Part shown: piece after piece, positions 53,725 to 62,936 of the stretch | How the letters are laid out: each line of letters starts with the position of its first letter | Position numbering within the stretch: position 1 is the stretch's first letter | Assembly (NCBI RefSeq): GCF_024055635.1 | Contig: NZ_JAMXMB010000025.1 | Location: 124,001-188,000 of the forward strand | Reading direction: 5' to 3' | DNA: 64,000 nucleotides | Origin: Microbacterium yannicii | GTDB taxonomy: Bacteria > Actinomycetota > Actinomycetes > Actinomycetales > Microbacteriaceae | Notes under the pieces: model-generated | Databases searched by the model: none | What the model was told of the DNA's origin: nothing | The model's input: only the letters and a program-made list of their open reading frames with translations | Program-made: the position numbers and the translations under genes

Positions 53725-55383
53725 TCAGTCTTTCGAAACGCCACCGCGATCGGCAAGCGCCGCCACCGCGGCGCGGTTGGTGGCGAAGAACGCTTGACCC
53801 GACAAGAGTCCGAGCTCCTCCAGACGTGCTCTGGTGGGCGGCCGGACGCGGCTGAAGGAGAGCGTCACGTCGTGGTCGTGGAGCCACTGCTCGAGGGATT
53901 CGAACGCCTCGGCGCCCGTCACGTCGATGTCGCTGACGGCCTCCATGTCGATCACGACGTGGCGCACGGGCTGGTCGGCGCCGGTGACGGCGCGCTTGAC
54001 CGCCTCGGTGAACACGGCGCCGTTGGCGAAGAACAGCGGGGCTGCCATCCGCACCACGACGAGGCCCGGTGCGGTCGTGGCGCCGGTGGGGGCGCCCTCC
54101 AGCAGCGACTGCTTGGCATCGTCGTCCGCCTCGAGCACATCGATGGCCGGGTTCGCGGCGCGTTTGGCGAGGTTGATCAGGGCGAGGACGAAGGCGACCA
54201 GGATGCCGGGGATGGCGCCCACGAACAGGGTCACCAGGAAGCACGTGGCGGCGACGGCGAACTCGAACCGGTCCTGGCGCCACAGCTGGCCGAACTCGCG
54301 GATGCCGAGAAGCGGCAGGATCGCGACGCCGACGACGGCGCCGATGGCGGGCGACGGGATGTCGGCGAGCAGGGCGGTGCCGAACAGCAGGAGGAGCAGC
54401 GTCCCCACGGCGAGGACGAGCGAGGGCAGCTGGGTGCGCGAGCCTGCCTGATCCATCGCGGCCGTGCGCGACGTCGACGAGCCCATCGCGAAGCTGCCCT
54501 GCGCACCGGCGGCGATGTTGCCGAGGCCGAAGGCGAACAGGTCTCGGTTCGCGTGGAACGGATAGCCGTTCTTCTCGGCGTAGGAGCGCGAGACGAGCAG
54601 CCCTTCGGCGGTCGTCACGAGGGTGAGCGTGATCGCGGACGGCACCAGCGCCAGCCACATCGTCCAGTCGAGGACCGGCCACGTGAAGGTCGGCGGACCC
54701 GCGGGCACCTCGCCGAGCACATCGACGCCCTCGTCGGCGAGATCGGCCCACACGACCACGATGGTCGAGACGATCAGCACCACGAGCGCCCACGGGATCT
54801 TCGGCAGGAACCGCCGTCCGAGCAGCAGCACCGCCACCGAGACGGCCGCCACCGCGAGCGACCACGCGTTGAAGGTGTTCAGTCCGAGCACGAGGCCCGA
54901 CACCTTGTCGAGGAACTCGCCGCCGGAATCGATCTTGACCCCGAGCATCTTGGCGATCTGGCTCACCAGGATGTCGAGCGCCAGACCGCCCACGAACCCG
55001 ACGAGGATCGGCTTCGAGAGGAAGCTGGCGAGGAAGCCGAGCTTGAACACCGCCATGAGCAGGAACAGGATGCCGCTGATGATCGCCTGCGCAAGCGCCA
55101 GGGTCGCATAGCCGGCGCTGCCTGCGGCCGCGAGCCCGCCGATCGACGAGGCCACCAGTGCTGCGGCTGCGGCATCGGGCGACACCACGAGCTGCCGGGA
55201 CGACACGAGCAGGGCGTAGATGACGGTCGGGACGATGAGCGCGTACAGCCCTGCCGTCGGCGGAAGGCCGGCGATCTGCGCGTACCCGATGTTCAGCGGG
55301 ATCGCGATAGCGAGCAGTGTGACCCCCGCGGTGAGCTCGGTGACGAGATTGCGCGGGGTCAGTCCCGCGAGAGGTCGTTGCAT
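53725..55383 (-). CDS. SulP-family (SLC26-like) anion transporter with STAS domain
   Basis: A 552-residue membrane transporter with twelve or more helices. The family blocks SRQLVVSPDAAAAALVAS and NIAAGAQGSFAMGSSTSRTAAM are present, and the C-terminal cytoplasmic STAS domain (about residues 430-545) has HVVIDMEAVSDIDVTGAEAF. Substrate is likely sulfate, bicarbonate or another anion. The ATG at 55383 (MQRPLAGLTPRNL) is preferred because the longer frame adds basic unconserved residues. It precedes the alkylsulfatase by 38 bases. Confidence 0.87.
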   Translation of the reverse strand: MQRPLAGLTPRNLVTELTAGVTLLAIAIPLNIGYAQIAGLPPTAGLYALIVPTVIYALLVSSRQLVVSPDAAAAALVASSIGGLAAAGSAGYATLALAQAIISGILFLLMAVFKLGFLASFLSKPILVGFVGGLALDILVSQIAKMLGVKIDSGGEFLDKVSGLVLGLNTFNAWSLAVAAVSVAVLLLGRRFLPKIPWALVVLIVSTIVVVWADLADEGVDVLGEVPAGPPTFTWPVLDWTMWLALVPSAITLTLVTTAEGLLVSRSYAEKNGYPFHANRDLFAFGLGNIAAGAQGSFAMGSSTSRTAAMDQAGSRTQLPSLVLAVGTLLLLLFGTALLADIPSPAIGAVVGVAILPLLGIREFGQLWRQDRFEFAVAATCFLVTLFVGAIPGILVAFVLALINLAKRAANPAIDVLEADDDAKQSLLEGAPTGATTAPGLVVVRMAAPLFFANGAVFTEAVKRAVTGADQPVRHVVIDMEAVSDIDVTGAEAFESLEQWLHDHDVTLSFSRVRPPTRARLEELGLLSGQAFFATNRAAVAALADRGGVSKD

Positions 55384-55932
55384 GCCGGCTCCTGGGAGGC
55401 GTGGGGCGGAAACGGTCGTGTCCACCTTGGCACGGCGTCCGCGCTTCCCACCCGATCGCCCGGCACGAGGCGCGGTCCCCCGGGTTCCCTCGTGACGGTC
55501 GCCGTCCACCCCCACTCCGCCAGGCTCGCCGTCAGCCCCGCCACCACCGCCGAGGGCACGCCGAGAGCGGCGCCGGTGTTCAGGAACGTGGTGGATTCGA
55601 CCCTGTCGGGATACGAGCGGGGCCGCCGTCGCCGGGCCAGCCTCGCCGGGGCTCCGGCTTCGTGGACGAGCCCCGGCGACGCCCGGCAGACAGCGATGAT
55701 CCCCTCGGTGCCGAAGCGCCGGGGGGATCGTCAGTGCGAAGTGTGGTTTCCGTGTCCGGTTCCCTTTCGGGTTCCTCGTCTCCGTATTCTCTTCGCACCA
55801 CCGAATGTGCTCCCCCGTGCGCCCCGCGTCAAGAGTTCATCCGGAAGTCACCTCGACGTCAGGTTGAGAGTGAGACGGCGGGCGACGGATGCCGCGGCAT
55901 CCCGTCCGGTTCTCATCACGGGGTGCGCGGCC
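55384..55932. other. 550-base gap with one large hairpin
   Basis: No credible gene: the long plus-strand frame here is Arg-rich and runs antisense over neighbours. A perfect 12-bp hairpin, TCGCCGGGGCTC (55643-55654) with its complement (55668-55679), lies in the middle and could end transcription of the SMR gene. The rest likely holds the SulP promoter, which I could not pin down. Confidence 0.5.
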
Positions 55933-56253
55933 TCAGTCGTGGCCGACCAGCTTGAGGCCGACGACGCAGCCCACGAGGCCGAGGATCAGCAGCATCCTGA
56001 CGATCGAGAACGCCTCGTCGCCCGTGATCATGGCGTACGCGACTGTCAGCGATGCGCCGATCCCGACCCAGACCGCGTATGCGGTGCCGGTGGAGATGTC
56101 GCGCATGGCCCAGGCGAGACCACCCATGCTCAGCGCGAGAGAGACCGCGAAGACGACGGTCGGCCACAGCTTGGTGAAGCCCTCGCTCTTGCCGAGGGCG
56201 GTGGCCCAGACGGCCTCGAGTACTCCGGACACGATCAGGACGATCCACGACAT
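55933..56253 (-). CDS. SMR-family exporter (SugE/Gdx-like)
   Basis: A 106-residue protein with four membrane helices and the catalytic Glu in the first (VLIVSGVLEAVWATALGKSEG). The sequence, including TAYAVWVGIGA, is closest to the SugE/Gdx branch, whose members export guanidinium, rather than the EmrE multidrug branch. It stands alone. Its 5' leader has two small hairpins but no recognisable guanidine riboswitch. Confidence 0.87.
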   Translation of the reverse strand: MSWIVLIVSGVLEAVWATALGKSEGFTKLWPTVVFAVSLALSMGGLAWAMRDISTGTAYAVWVGIGASLTVAYAMITGDEAFSIVRMLLILGLVGCVVGLKLVGHD

Positions 56254-56382
56254 GACGATGCTCCTGGCCAGTCTTGTCGCTCACCGGGTACTGATCCGTC
56301 GTCCGGGGATCCGGTCGAGGATCCGCGCACCACCTTACCGACCGCCGCTGGGCACGGCCTGGGCAGCGGCCACAGCCGGCGG

Positions 56383-57348
56383 TCACACGAGGAAGAGCCG
56401 ATCCAGCAGTCCGGGGTTGTGCGCGTGGACGAGCACCAGGAACACCACGGCGTCGAAGAGCAGATGCACCGTCACGACGTAGGCGAGTGAACGCGTCCTC
56501 ATGAAGATGAAGCCCTGCAGCAGGGCGAACGGGATCGTCAGGAGCGGCCCCCAGGCCTGATAGCCGAGCTCCCAGAGGAACGAGACGAACACCACCGACT
56601 GCAGCACGTTGGCCTGCCAGAACGGGAAGTGCCGGCGCAGCAGCGCCAGGCACGTGCAGATGAAGAACAGCTCGTCCCAGATCCCCACCGCGCCGACGCC
56701 GACGAAGAGGCGGGCGATCAGCTCGGGTGTGTCGACGACGGGCCAGTTGAGGTAGACGCCCGAGGTGATGAAGTAGAACGGCAGGATCAGCCACCCGAGC
56801 AGCAGCACCGCGACAAGCCACGTCCATTGGAACCGGGTCCAGCGCCCGCCGCCCCGCCACGGGAAGCGGATCGCGCCTCGCCCTCCCACCCCGTCGCGAT
56901 ACACCCAGCGCGAGATCGCATAGGGCACCGCCACCGCGCCGCCGAGCGCGAGGGCGAACCGCAGGATCGCGAGGTTGTCGAGCTCTGCCTTCAGCGGGAT
57001 GGCGCTCACGATGAGCAGCCCCACGGCGATGAGAGACAGGTCGCGCAGGAGCGACGGGGAACGGATGCCGGCGGTCGTGGCCGTGCCGGATCCGGAGACG
57101 GCGCGGTCGGCGATTTCTCGACCCGGATCCGCGCGACCGGAGACCGAGGCACGGCCGTCCTCGCCGGCATCCGCGCGCGCGATCAGCACCGCGACCGCCA
57201 GCCCCGCTGCCAGCAGCGCCCAGCCGAGCCACGGCACCCGCACGACGAAGAAGGCCGGCGCGGCCAGGCACACCAGGAGCGCGGGGACCACGTCCCACGA
57301 CCAGGCGGCGACGACCGGCGCGGGTGGGGCGTCAGGGTGTGCGGGCAT
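56383..57348 (-). CDS. CPBP-family intramembrane protein (Abi/CAAX protease-like)
   Basis: A 321-residue protein with about eight membrane helices and a disordered stretch near residues 60-95. The C-terminal CPBP domain has the last motif VTVHLLFDA intact and a first motif IWDELFFICTCLALLRR, in which the usual Glu-Glu pair is Asp-Glu. The change may alter or remove peptidase activity. Related proteins modify prenylated or signal peptides or serve in self-immunity. It starts 33 bases after the MFS gene ends on the same strand. Confidence 0.8.
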   Translation of the reverse strand: MPAHPDAPPAPVVAAWSWDVVPALLVCLAAPAFFVVRVPWLGWALLAAGLAVAVLIARADAGEDGRASVSGRADPGREIADRAVSGSGTATTAGIRSPSLLRDLSLIAVGLLIVSAIPLKAELDNLAILRFALALGGAVAVPYAISRWVYRDGVGGRGAIRFPWRGGGRWTRFQWTWLVAVLLLGWLILPFYFITSGVYLNWPVVDTPELIARLFVGVGAVGIWDELFFICTCLALLRRHFPFWQANVLQSVVFVSFLWELGYQAWGPLLTIPFALLQGFIFMRTRSLAYVVTVHLLFDAVVFLVLVHAHNPGLLDRLFLV

Positions 57349-57381
57349 GCGGGCGGCTCCGGAGACGGGGCGGACGGGGGG

Positions 57382-58761
57382 TCAGTGATCGAGCGGGTGC
57401 GCGATCTCATCCTTCGCCATCCCGGCCACCAGGTAGGCCAGCACGCCGAGCACGAGCGGGATCACACCTGCGGCGAGGAAGATCGCCTCGATGGGCACCA
57501 CTTCGGCGAGCGGGCCCGCCAGAGCCATCGACAGCGGCATGAGCGCGAGCGACACGAAGAAGTCGAGGCTCGAGATGCGCCCGAGCATGCGCCGGGGCAC
57601 GCGGCGCTGCAGCAGCGTCCCCCAGATCACCTGCCCGTAACTGAATGCGAAGCCGACGACGAACAGGCACAGCGCCATCAGCCAGTACTGATGGGTGATC
57701 CCGACGACGGCGAACGGCAGGGAGCCCACGCCCCAGACGCCGATCATCACCGTCAGATACCGGCGCGGCAGCTTCAGCGACGAGACGACGATCGAGCCCA
57801 GCACGCCGCCGACGCCGTAGATCGCGAGCAGGAAGCCGAACAGCCGCGGATCCTCTCCCACGCGCTCGCGGGTGACGAACGGCAGCAGCACCTCCTCCGG
57901 GCCGATGAACACCAGCGCCCACCCCGTTGCGAACAGCAGTGTCCACAGCAGCCACGGCGTGCGGACGGTGAACTGGACAGCCTCACGCAGATCGTGCAGC
58001 ACACCGCGCACGCCCTCGGGCGCGTCCCGCTGCTCGGAGTCCGTCGTCGGCGGCTCGGGACGCACGAACATCAGCAGCAGCAGCGCCAGCGCGTGCGCCG
58101 CCACGACGCCCCATGCGGCGTGCGCCGGCGCGATCACGGCTGCGACGAGCACGCCCGCTGCGGCGGGGCCGGCGGCCTGCTGCAGGGCGGGTCGGATCGC
58201 ACCCTCGAGGCCGTTGGCCGCGAGCAGCTGCGCGGGCGGCAGGATGCGGGGCAGGATCGCGCTGTACGCCGGGAAGAAGAATCCGGCGCCCGCCCCGAGC
58301 ACGAAGGCGGCGATCGCGAGGTGCGGGATCGTCACCGCGCCGAGCGCCCCCGCGATGGCCACCGATGAGATCGCCAGCAGGTTGAGCAGTTCGACGACGC
58401 GCAGGATCAGCCGGCGCGGAATGCGGTCGGCCGCGATGCCGCCCGGGATGGCGCACGCGAGCAGTCCGACCGCGTTGGAGGCGGCGACCACCGAGAGATC
58501 GAGCGGCCCACCGCCGGCGCCGATGACCGTGTACACCATGACCACGGCCCACATGCCGGCGCCGAAGATCGACAGCACGACCGCGCCGAACAGCATGCGG
58601 AAGTCACGGTGCGCCAGCGGACGGAGGAAACGCCACCGGTCGCGGCGGGCGGGCCCTGCGCCGGTGCCGGCACCGAGCGAAACGTCGCCGCCGGGCGCGG
58701 CGGCGGGAACGGGATCGGGCGTGGGATCGGGCGCGGCGGCAGGCCGCGGACCTGAGCTCAT
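57382..58761 (-). CDS. Major facilitator superfamily exporter
   Basis: A 459-residue transporter with twelve helices. An N-terminal Pro/Ala/Gly-rich tail (residues 1-45) precedes the first helix, and GGIAADRIPRRLIL is the conserved loop after helix 2. It resembles drug or macrolide-type exporters of the MFS (EntS-like), but no substrate can be given. The ATG at 58761 overlaps the trmB stop by four bases, so it is coupled to trmB. Confidence 0.85.
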   Translation of the reverse strand: MSSGPRPAAAPDPTPDPVPAAAPGGDVSLGAGTGAGPARRDRWRFLRPLAHRDFRMLFGAVVLSIFGAGMWAVVMVYTVIGAGGGPLDLSVVAASNAVGLLACAIPGGIAADRIPRRLILRVVELLNLLAISSVAIAGALGAVTIPHLAIAAFVLGAGAGFFFPAYSAILPRILPPAQLLAANGLEGAIRPALQQAAGPAAAGVLVAAVIAPAHAAWGVVAAHALALLLLMFVRPEPPTTDSEQRDAPEGVRGVLHDLREAVQFTVRTPWLLWTLLFATGWALVFIGPEEVLLPFVTRERVGEDPRLFGFLLAIYGVGGVLGSIVVSSLKLPRRYLTVMIGVWGVGSLPFAVVGITHQYWLMALCLFVVGFAFSYGQVIWGTLLQRRVPRRMLGRISSLDFFVSLALMPLSMALAGPLAEVVPIEAIFLAAGVIPLVLGVLAYLVAGMAKDEIAHPLDH

Positions 58762-59504
58762 GACCTCGCGACGCGCCGGTACGACAGATCGCGGATGTCG
58801 CGTCCCACGCGTGCGCCCTTGCGCTCGAACGCGGTGAGCACCCGGCCCTCGAAGCGGGGCGCCCACTCCCCCTCGAACGCCGGTGCGAACTCCGGCGCCG
58901 CGCCCAGGACGACGCGCATCTGCAGCGCGTAGTCCTCCCAGTCCGTCGCCAGGCGCAGCACGCCGCCGTCCTTCAGCACGCCGGCCGCGATCGCCGCGAA
59001 CCCGTCCGCGACGAGACGCCGCTTGGTGTGCTTCTTCTTGTGCCACGGGTCGGGGAAGAACACCCACAGCTCGTCGACGGATGCCGGCGGCAGCAGGTGC
59101 TGCAGCACCTCCGGCGCGTTCGCCTCGACCAGACGCAGGTTGCGTGCTCCGGCGCGGTCGGCGTCCAGCATGGTGCGGGCGAGTCCAGCCCGGAAGACCT
59201 CGATGGCCAGGAAGTCGGTGTCGGGGTGGGAAGTGGCGGCATGCACGATCGCGTGGCCCTGCCCCGAGCCGATCTCGACGACGAGTGGTGCCTCCCGCCC
59301 CCACACCGCCACCGGGTCGATCGACGACCCCGGCAGGATGCTGGTGGCGGCGAGATCGCGCGGCGCCTCGATCACGTACTGCGGGGCGAGCTCGATCCAG
59401 GCGCGATCCTGGGCCTCCGACATCCGTCCGCTCCGGCGCACGAACGACACCGGCTTCTCACGGAAGGTGCGGGTCTCAGGGTTCGGCGGGGCGGCATCGG
59501 TCAC
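58758..59504 (-). CDS. trmB: tRNA (guanine-N7-)-methyltransferase
   Basis: Methylates G46 in the variable loop of tRNAs using SAM. The 248-residue protein shows the SAM loop VVEIGSGQGHAIVHAA, the LWVFFPDPWHKKKHTKRRLV motif that marks TrmB, and the C-terminal TAFERKGARVGRDIRDL. Complete in length. It overlaps the downstream MFS gene by ATGA. Confidence 0.95.
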   Translation of the reverse strand: MTDAAPPNPETRTFREKPVSFVRRSGRMSEAQDRAWIELAPQYVIEAPRDLAATSILPGSSIDPVAVWGREAPLVVEIGSGQGHAIVHAATSHPDTDFLAIEVFRAGLARTMLDADRAGARNLRLVEANAPEVLQHLLPPASVDELWVFFPDPWHKKKHTKRRLVADGFAAIAAGVLKDGGVLRLATDWEDYALQMRVVLGAAPEFAPAFEGEWAPRFEGRVLTAFERKGARVGRDIRDLSYRRVARS

Positions 59505-59614
59505 TCGTCCAGGCTACCGAGCGCACCGGACGCTGCAGATTCCTACGAGCGCGGCGGTTGGCGACGCCGCGGCCGCCGGAGACTGCCGCGTTCGGAAACC
59601 GATGCGCGATGCCG

Positions 59615-60457
59615 CTACTGCGGCACCGTGACGAAGTCGATCAGCTCCTCGACCCGGCCCAGGAACGCCGGCTCCAGGTCGCGGTAGCTCTTCACCGACG
59701 ACAGGATGCGCTGCCACGCCCGCGCGATGTCGGCCTGGTCGCGCGCCGGCCAGCCGAGCGCGCGGCATACGCCGACCTTGAACTCGGTGCCGCGCGGCAC
59801 CTCCGGCCAGCGCTCGATGCCCATGGCGCGCGGCGTCACGCACTGCCAGACGTCGATCCAGGGGTGCCCCACGATGAGCACGTGAGCGCCGTGGCGTCCG
59901 CGCGCGATCGTGTCGGCGATGCGCGACTCCTTGGATCCGGGCACGAGGTGGTCGACGAGCACGCCGTAGCGACGCTCGGCGGTCGGCGGCTCCTCGTCGA
60001 GCGCGGCATCCAGCAGATCGATGCCCTGCAGGTACTCGACGACGACGCCCTCGGCGCGCAGGTCGTCGCCCCATACCCGCTCCACGAGTTCGGCATCGTG
60101 CCGGCCCTCGACGAGGATGCGGCTCGCCCGTGCGGTGCGCGCGCGGGCGTCGGCGGCGGCGAACGAGCCCGACGCCGTCCGCTGCGGGCCGGTGCGAGCC
60201 GGCGCTGCGACGGGCGGCCCGAGCACGACATCCCTGCCCTCGATGAGGAAGCCCGGCCCGAGCGGGAAGAGCCGGCGGCGACCGGTGCGGTCCTCGAGCT
60301 CGACCAGCCCGCCCGAGACGGCGACGACGGCCCCGCAGAACCCGTCGTCGGCCACCTCGACGACCAGATCGCGGGATGCCGCGACCCGCGGCACCTCGCG
60401 AACCCCGTGGCCCTTCCACCCCGTGGCCAGCACGTCGGCGCCGTAGCGATCGTCCAT
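59615..60457 (-). CDS. DUF3097-family protein
   Basis: A 280-residue soluble protein of the actinobacterial DUF3097 family, starting MDDRYGADVLATGWKGHG. The core has RILVEGRHDAELVERVWGDDLR followed by GVLVDHLVPGSKESRIAD and LIVGHPWIDVWQCV, the pattern of a TOPRIM-like nucleotide-binding fold with E and DxD-type acids. The function is not known. The ATG at 60457 is supported by family starts; a longer frame is not. Confidence 0.8.
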   Translation of the reverse strand: MDDRYGADVLATGWKGHGVREVPRVAASRDLVVEVADDGFCGAVVAVSGGLVELEDRTGRRRLFPLGPGFLIEGRDVVLGPPVAAPARTGPQRTASGSFAAADARARTARASRILVEGRHDAELVERVWGDDLRAEGVVVEYLQGIDLLDAALDEEPPTAERRYGVLVDHLVPGSKESRIADTIARGRHGAHVLIVGHPWIDVWQCVTPRAMGIERWPEVPRGTEFKVGVCRALGWPARDQADIARAWQRILSSVKSYRDLEPAFLGRVEELIDFVTVPQ

Positions 60458-60804
60458 CGTTCTCCTCCGGATGGGCAGGCTACCCGTTCGCCACCCCGAC
60501 GCCGCGCAGCGACCCGCACCGCACCGCCGGCCGGCGCACCCGCCCTTCCCTCTGCGGATGTGGCTCCGCCCCCCTCTGTTGACTTGCCTCAGATGTACGC
60601 GGCGCGCCGCGCTGGGCGTACATGTACGCCAAGTCAACCGGGGCAATGGTGGGTGGAGAGGGGCGCGGTAGGGGGCGCGGTGGCGGGAGCATGGATACGT
60701 TCTCGGCGAACACACATGCACGGCCGGGGCCGTGGGCTATCGTCGTATCCCCGCGGCTGAATAGACTCGCCGGAGGGGTATCCCGAATCCCAGAGGGGGG
60801 ATCG
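60458..60804. other. Divergent intergenic region with a nested palindrome
   Basis: No gene is seen. The region holds the 61-bp palindrome described separately and must contain the promoters of the divergent DUF3097 and TPM-domain genes. Confidence 0.6.
60578..60638. repeat. 61-bp nested palindrome (hairpin element C)
   Basis: Outer arms GTTGACTTG (60578-60586) and CAAGTCAAC (60630-60638) are perfect, and inner arms ATGTACGC (60593-60600) and GCGTACAT (60616-60623) are perfect too. Its size and nested design resemble elements A and B, but the sequence is different. Confidence 0.85.
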
Positions 60805-62838
60805 ATGCGACTGCGATGGGCTGCAGCGCTGGCGTCCGCTGCGGTGGTCGCGGTCACGGCGATCGGCGGCACGGCCGCACTGGCGACTCCCCCGGTGTCG
60901 CTCGGCTCGAACCACATCCTGGACGACTCCGGCGTGCTCTCGTCGAGCGAGGAAGCCGAAGCAGAGGCTCGTCTCGAGCAGCTCTCGTCCGAGACGGACG
61001 TCGACCTCTGGGTCGTCTATGTCGACGAGTTCAGCGACCCCTCGAACTCGGCCGACTGGGCCAACCAGACCGCCGAGGACAACGGGCTCGGCCCCACGCA
61101 GTACCTGCTCGCCGTCGCCACCGACGGGCGGCAGTTCTACCTCTCCGGCGACTCCGCCGGTCCCCTCACCCAGGACCAGCTCGCCACGATCGAGCAGCAG
61201 CAGATCCAGCCCGCGCTCGCGCAGGACGACTGGCTGGGCGCTGTCGACGCCGCGGCGGACGGCCTGACCGATGCCGTCGGCGGCGGATCCGGCGCCGTGG
61301 ACTCGGGCTCATCCGGGGGGTCGTGGTTCACGTGGCTCCTGGTCATCGTCGCCGTGGGCGTCGGCATCGTGCTGCTCGTGATGTTCCTGCGTCGTCGGCG
61401 CACCCGCGCGGCGGTGCCGGGCGGACCGAGCGGTCCGCCGCAGCCGAGCATCGAAGACCTCGAACGACGCGCGTCGTCGCTCCTCGTCGAGACGGACGAT
61501 GCGCTCAAGACCAGTTCGCAGGAGCTGGGCTTCGCCAAGGCGCAGTTCGGGGATGCCGCGACCACAGAGTTCGAGGCGGCGCTGACGACCGCACAGCAGA
61601 GCCTCGATGAGGCGTTCGGGCTCAAGCAGCGACTCGACGACGCCGAACCCGACTCGGAGGCCGACGTCCGCGCCTGGAACGAGCGCATCATCGCCCTCTG
61701 CGAGGCCGCGAACGCGCTGCTCGATGAGAAGGCGGCCGCGTTCGATGAGCTGCGCAAGCTCGAGCAGAACGCCCCGGAGGCGCTCGCCCGGCTGCAGGAC
61801 GAGCGGGCGAAGGCCGCCGCGGCCCTCGACCAGGCGACCGCGCGACTGCAGGAGCTGCAGACTGCCTACGCCCCCGAGGCGCTCGCGACCGTCGCCGACA
61901 ACCCGGCGCAGGCGCGCCAGCGTCTGGCGTTCGCCGATGAGCAGCTCGCCGCCGCGCAGACCGCCATCGGCGCGGGCCACGGCGGCGAGGCCGCGGTCGG
62001 CATCCGGGCCGCGGAAGAGTCTGTGGGCCAGGCGAAGCTGCTCGAGGACGCGATCGAGAAGCTCGCGACCGACCTCGCCGCCGGCGAACGCAACGCCGCC
62101 GCCCTGGTCACCGAGCTCGAGAGCGACATCGCTGCCGCATCCGCGCTGCCCGATGCGGACGGGCGGATCGCGAGCGTCATCGCGGCCACGCGACAGCAGC
62201 TCGACGCGGCGCGCACGCAGCTGACAGGCCCGGCTCGCCGCCCGCTGGCCGCACTGCAGAGCCTCGAGGCGGCCAATGCGCAGATCGACTCCCTCCTGCA
62301 GGGCGTGCGGGATGCCGCAGCCCAGGCCGAGCGCGCACGCCAGATGGTCGGCCAGGTCATGATGCAGGCGCAGGCGCAGGTGTCGGCCGCGGAGGACTAC
62401 ATCATGGCGCGCCGCGGGGCCGTCGGAGCGCAGGCCCGCACGCGCTTGGCGGAGGCGGGCGCGTCGCTGGCCCGTGCTCAGGCGCTGCAGGCGAGCGACC
62501 CGCAGCAGGCGATGCAGCAGGCGCAGCGCGCCGATCAGCTCGCGGGACAGGCGATCCAACTGGCACAGGACGACGTCGGCGCGTTCGACGGCGGTGGAAT
62601 GGGCGGCATGTTCGGCGGCGGGTCGCAGGGAGGCCAGTCCGGCGGCGGGATGCTCGGCGCCGTCCTCGGCGGCATCGTGCTCAATTCGGTGCTGAGCGGC
62701 GGACGCTCCTCAGGTGGCGGGCTCGGCGGCCTCGGCGGCATGCTCGGCGGAGGCGGCGGTCGGTCGTCCGGCGGCATGCGACCCGGTAGCTTCGGAGGCG
62801 GCGGCACCCGCGCCCGCCGAGGAGGTGGCCGCTTCTGA
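60805..62838 (+). CDS. TPM-domain membrane protein with long coiled-coil and Gly-rich tail
   Basis: A 677-residue protein. Signal sequence (residues 1-28), then an extracytoplasmic TPM domain (about 35-150) with ILDDSGVLSSSEEAEAEARL and WVVYVDEFSDPSNSADWANQTAEDN, then one membrane helix (about 170-192), a long helical, Ala/Gln-rich cytoplasmic region that would form coiled coils, and a Gly/Ser-rich end (GGMLGGGGGRSSGGM). TPM domains in other bacteria take part in photosystem repair or act as acid phosphatases; the role here is unknown. The ATG has a strong AGAGGGGGG site. It is followed by PspA, so it is likely part of a membrane-stress pair. Confidence 0.85.
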   Translation: MRLRWAAALASAAVVAVTAIGGTAALATPPVSLGSNHILDDSGVLSSSEEAEAEARLEQLSSETDVDLWVVYVDEFSDPSNSADWANQTAEDNGLGPTQYLLAVATDGRQFYLSGDSAGPLTQDQLATIEQQQIQPALAQDDWLGAVDAAADGLTDAVGGGSGAVDSGSSGGSWFTWLLVIVAVGVGIVLLVMFLRRRRTRAAVPGGPSGPPQPSIEDLERRASSLLVETDDALKTSSQELGFAKAQFGDAATTEFEAALTTAQQSLDEAFGLKQRLDDAEPDSEADVRAWNERIIALCEAANALLDEKAAAFDELRKLEQNAPEALARLQDERAKAAAALDQATARLQELQTAYAPEALATVADNPAQARQRLAFADEQLAAAQTAIGAGHGGEAAVGIRAAEESVGQAKLLEDAIEKLATDLAAGERNAAALVTELESDIAAASALPDADGRIASVIAATRQQLDAARTQLTGPARRPLAALQSLEAANAQIDSLLQGVRDAAAQAERARQMVGQVMMQAQAQVSAAEDYIMARRGAVGAQARTRLAEAGASLARAQALQASDPQQAMQQAQRADQLAGQAIQLAQDDVGAFDGGGMGGMFGGGSQGGQSGGGMLGAVLGGIVLNSVLSGGRSSGGGLGGLGGMLGGGGGRSSGGMRPGSFGGGGTRARRGGGRF

Positions 62839-62936
62839 CCCCTCCACGCGGAGCCGCCCGTGGAGCTCGCGCGCAGCATCCATCCCCAGACCTGACTCAC
62901 CGACCCAGAACTGAAGTCCGATAGGAAGGAAATCCG

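Noticed and set aside
56254-56382. Guanidine riboswitch before the SugE/Gdx-like gene
   Set aside because: Two small hairpins and one ACGA loop are present, but the conserved ykkC or mini-ykkC patterns are not.
53662-56490. 942-codon plus-strand frame opposite SulP and SMR genes
   Set aside because: Arg/Asp/His-rich shadow with no motif; it crosses several real genes.
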